Shown here piece by piece: positions 61,706 to 64,000 of a stretch of 64,000 nucleotides of DNA (position 1 is its first letter; every line of letters starts with the position of its first letter). Origin of the DNA: Morchella semilibera. Taxonomy: Eukaryota; Ascomycota; Pezizomycetes; Pezizales; Morchellaceae. The stretch is from contig WBVU01000008.1 of NCBI GenBank assembly GCA_009192285.1, forward strand, positions 2,118,370 to 2,182,369. Direction: 5' to 3'. Below the pieces are notes generated by a model, which was given only the letters and a program-made list of their open reading frames with translations, searched no databases and had not been told where the DNA came from. A program made the position numbers and the translations under genes.

Positions 61706-62611
61706 ATGGAAGACGACTTTGACGGCGCCGACGTCCTCGTCGAGACCCCCACCACCGCCCTCACCGAAGCCCTCTCAAAACGCAAACGCAAGCGCGCCAA
61801 AGAAAAAGCCAACAAAGCCTCCGCCCTCATCTCCACCTCCACTACCTCCACCTCCCGCCCCCCCACTAAAAAGTCCAAACCCTCCACCAGCAAAACGACC
61901 ACCACCCCCGACGACGGCAGCATCGACGAAACAATCTCCCACATGGACCCCCCCTCCTGGCCGACTACGTCGCCGCCCGCCTCAAGCACTGGTCGCCCAC
62001 GCTCAGCAGCGTCGAGCTGCAGGACCAGTACCTGCCCGCCAGCCTCTTCACCGACACCACGCAGTGGACGTCGCAGCGGACGCTGGCAAACCTGCCAAAC
62101 TACCTCGAAAAGTGCTGCCGCGTGGCCGGGGCCAAAAAGTTCCGTCTAGACCGGGCAGCCGAGGAGAAGGGTGCGCCGCACACACTCGTCATCACGAGCG
62201 CGGCGCTGAGGGCCTCGAGGATTGCCAGTGCCCTCAGGAAGTATCAGGCTAAGGAGGCGATGGTCGCAAAGCTCTTTGCGAAGCACATCAAGGTGGCAGA
62301 GAGCGTGGAGATGTGTAAGGATAATAGGTAAGTGGTTCTTCTTTGGGGGTATACGGGGGAAGGAAGCTAACGAGGGGGGTAGGATCGGGATTGCGGTTGG
62401 GACGCCATCGAGGATACTCGAGGTGCTGAATGAGGGAGTGCTAAAGCTTGACGAGCTGCGCTGGATCGTCGTGGATGCCAGCTATGTAGATAAGAAGGGT
62501 TTTGGCGTGTTCGGAATCCGTGAGGTGCACCGGGGCATCATGGACTTCTTTGGGCACGAGAAGACGAAGCAGCGGTTTGAGGAGGGGACGCTGAAAATCT
62601 TGTTTTTCTAG
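61706..62611 (+). CDS. CMS1: Small-subunit processome protein Cms1 (apparent one-base frame break)
   Basis: Cms1 is a DEAD-helicase-like but probably inactive protein of 90S pre-ribosomes. From the ATG at 61706 an acidic start (MEDDFDGADVLVETP) and a basic stretch (SKRKRKRAKEKANKASALIS) reach HMDPP. There a run of seven C (61948-61954) puts the chain out of frame; eight C give PLLADYVAARLKHWSPTLSS, the conserved Cms1 block. It continues QYLPASLFTDTTQWTSQR, GAPHTLVITSAALRASRIAS and AMVAKLFAKHIKVAESVEM. An intron near 62330-62384 joins IGIAVGTPSRILEVLNEGVL, DELRWIVVDASYVDKKGFGV and the family's end TLKILFF. The degenerate helicase motifs (no Walker A, GTPSRI retained) are normal for Cms1. The break lies in a homopolymer and resembles those in SNX3 and CENP-T. 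Confidence 0.87.
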
Positions 62612-62785
62612 TAGTCCACATATTTTATATAGCAAAAAAGTTGGTTCTGTATATTAATTAGAGGAGTTAATTGATACTTTGTCTTTGTGCCGTTTATATG
62701 TATACAGAGCAGATTGGGGCAGATATTTTGGCTGCCAGTTCAAATTCGGAATTTAGTGTTACACTCTCGGAGAGTTTTTAAACAT

Positions 62786-62855
62786 GTAGCGGTCGGTTCC
62801 AGCCCACTTGAGAGTCGAGTGATAATTCATGACGCACCTGGAACCGACAGACCTA
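62786..62855. repeat. Short inverted repeat flanked by TA
   Basis: Arms GTCGGTTCCAG (62792-62802) and CTGGAACCGAC (62838-62848) match perfectly over 11 bp; just outside, TAGCG and GACCTA give near-matching ends with TA. The 35-nt loop holds one CGAGTGAT-N4-CATGAC motif. It may be a very small foldback element. Confidence 0.4.
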
Positions 62856-63156
62856 AACACACACGATCCAAAGAGCGCACTCTCGCCCCACACACATAGC
62901 AGGGTAAATACCAAGTTCCCCCCGCCTTGAATCCTGTGCAGTCGCGATCCTAGGCTGTAGTTAGTAGCGAGGGCAATCAATGAAGTAATAAAAAATAAAA
63001 AAAAAATAGTAGCGAGGGTAGCCCAATTACGTAAACCTGCGAGTGATGGACCATGATGTGACCGTTGCATAGCCCATTACCCCCTCGGACCTGCAGTCCG
63101 TACCGACGACCACGCGGCCATTTCCGGCCAGAAGTCAAGATATTAATTTAGCGCTG

Positions 63157-63260
63157 TACAGCGGTGGGTAATAAGTCATCGGATAACCTAACCACAATTT
63201 TGCCTGCAAACACGCATTTTTGGTGGCGTTCCGTCCGATGACTTACTACCCGCCACTGTA
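63157..63260. mobile_element. Tc1/mariner (pogo)-like MITE, 104 bp
   Basis: Inverted arms 63157-63183 and 63234-63260 match at 24 of 27 positions. The ends are TA-CAG(T/C)GG(C/T)GGGTA, that is, a terminal CAGTGGC-like repeat bounded by TA, the usual target and terminal signature of fungal Tc1/mariner-pogo elements. The 50-bp centre has no coding capacity, so it is non-autonomous. Confidence 0.7.
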
Positions 63261-63831
63261 TCAGATCGGTGGCTGTGTGTGGGAAGATGTTGAGGGGCTA
63301 CGGTTAGGTTATGTCGGCGGTAAAGACCCATCCGTAACCCCCCCAAAGAATATCCACAAAGATCACGGGGTTTGTTATATACAGAAAAGGCACCACCATA
63401 ATGTGCTGGATCTTGGTCCGTGGGTCGTGGGCCGTGGGCTAGATGTTTGAATCTGACTATGTCTATTATATTATGTACTGGAATACACCCGTTTTGAAAG
63501 TTTCTGTAATATGATTGGTCGGGGGTATTTGACTAAGCACCCAATAACAGCTGTACTAGAAGCCCAGGAGAACTTGATATCCATACTTCAAAGTAGAGAA
63601 GTACCTACAACTGGCGGTCGCGAGGTAGTAGTACGTACCGTAGAGAGAGGATTAAAACTCGCGGTCACGTGGTGGTAACCCCTAGTCTCTGGCACATCAT
63701 CCGCCGAAGCCATACAGAGCACCCAAGGCTAAAAAAAATAATTAAATGATAAAAAAGCCGGCAACAAAAGACTTATGTGAGTGAGTATCATCCCTCAAGA
63801 GCGTCGCTACCATGTTGGGCATTCTCATCAC

Positions 63832-63905
63832 TGCTCCCACCAGGATTTGAACCTGTCGTGGTCATATGACGAAGCCCAGTGTATTACCACTAGGCCACGC
63901 CACGA
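63832..63905 (-). other. tRNA-derived sequence (SINE head or tRNA pseudogene)
   Basis: The minus strand has a clean pol III A box (TGGCCTAGTGG) and, about 35 nt later, a clean B box (GGTTCAAATCC) in a CAGG/CCTG T-stem. No 5' acceptor strand pairs with the 3' strand (TGGGAGC), and the anticodon arm is disrupted by GTCATATGAC. Downstream sequence runs about 100 nt to a T-rich tract. This fits a tRNA-derived SINE or a pseudogene better than a working tRNA. Confidence 0.55.
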
Positions 63906-64000
63906 TGCTTCTGCTTGTGTCATTGTAGCTTATGAGCACTCCATTTCTTGGCAACGCATCGGGAATTGGGGGGAGGGAGGCCGAAGGCCGCCATATGAAA

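Larger units (their letters stand above)
62612..64000. other. Intergenic right end with foldback elements
   Basis: No protein gene is supported in the last 1.4 kb. It contains a short TA-flanked inverted repeat (62786-62855), a 104-bp MITE (63157-63260), two copies of the CGAGTGAT motif (62816, 63040), a diverged direct repeat of GCGGTCGCGAGGTAGTAG type (63614 and 63660) and a tRNA-like sequence near 63832-63905 (minus). Confidence 0.55.

Overview
The window is nuclear DNA of a filamentous ascomycete (Pezizomycotina; the exact class is inference). The evidence is genes broken by many short introns (mostly 44-130 nt, with CTAAC-like branch points), fungal-type orthologues throughout (UTP7, SRB8/MED12, RIM2, RGD1, SOS7, SHY1, CMS1), and no operons. 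About 24 protein-coding genes are recognisable. They are conserved housekeeping genes, not an accessory island. No CRISPR array, biosynthetic cluster or virus was seen.

Layout. 1-9.2 kb: REV3 (minus, cut by the left edge), UTP7 (minus) back to back with SRP54 (plus), then the divergent ribosomal protein genes RPS9 (minus) and RPL21 (plus). 9.2-11.6 kb: gene-poor. 11.6-18.7 kb: ELP6 (minus), a double-Myb telobox protein (minus), an RS-rich splicing-associated protein (plus). 19.8-29.8 kb is a GC-rich block: SOS7 (minus), SRB8/MED12 (minus), type II pantothenate kinase (plus). 30-38 kb: an SNX3-like PX protein (minus), APC5 (plus), RIM2 (minus). 38.4-39.4 kb: a broken orphan. 40.4-49.6 kb: RGD1-type RhoGAP (plus), NOP6-like RRM protein (plus), RAC1 (minus), JMJD7-like JmjC protein (minus). 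51.5-53.9 kb: a sodium:solute symporter (minus). 55.6-62.6 kb is a second GC-rich block: UBXN4/Ubx7-like protein (minus), SHY1 (plus), CENP-T (minus), CMS1 (plus). The right end holds a small TA-flanked MITE and a tRNA-like (SINE-like) sequence.

Functionally the genes are independent, with some shared themes: ribosome production (UTP7, NOP6, CMS1, RPS9, RPL21), protein targeting (SRP54), kinetochore and cell cycle (SOS7, CENP-T, APC5), Rho-family signalling (RAC1, RGD1-like), and telomere/telobox binding (Myb protein).

The most interesting observations are not new gene families. They are: (1) a dispersed 18-bp intergenic motif, CGAGTGAY-N4-YATGAY, present far above chance; (2) an apparent AT-AC intron in RPS9 with a U2-type ATAAGT donor; (3) a phase-compatible alternative last exon in the SNX3 gene, plus a 21-nt microexon; (4) one-base shortfalls in C/G runs that break SNX3, CENP-T and CMS1, which most probably are sequence errors; (5) a 104-bp TA-flanked MITE; and (6) strong intergenic enrichment of the palindrome TACATGTA.
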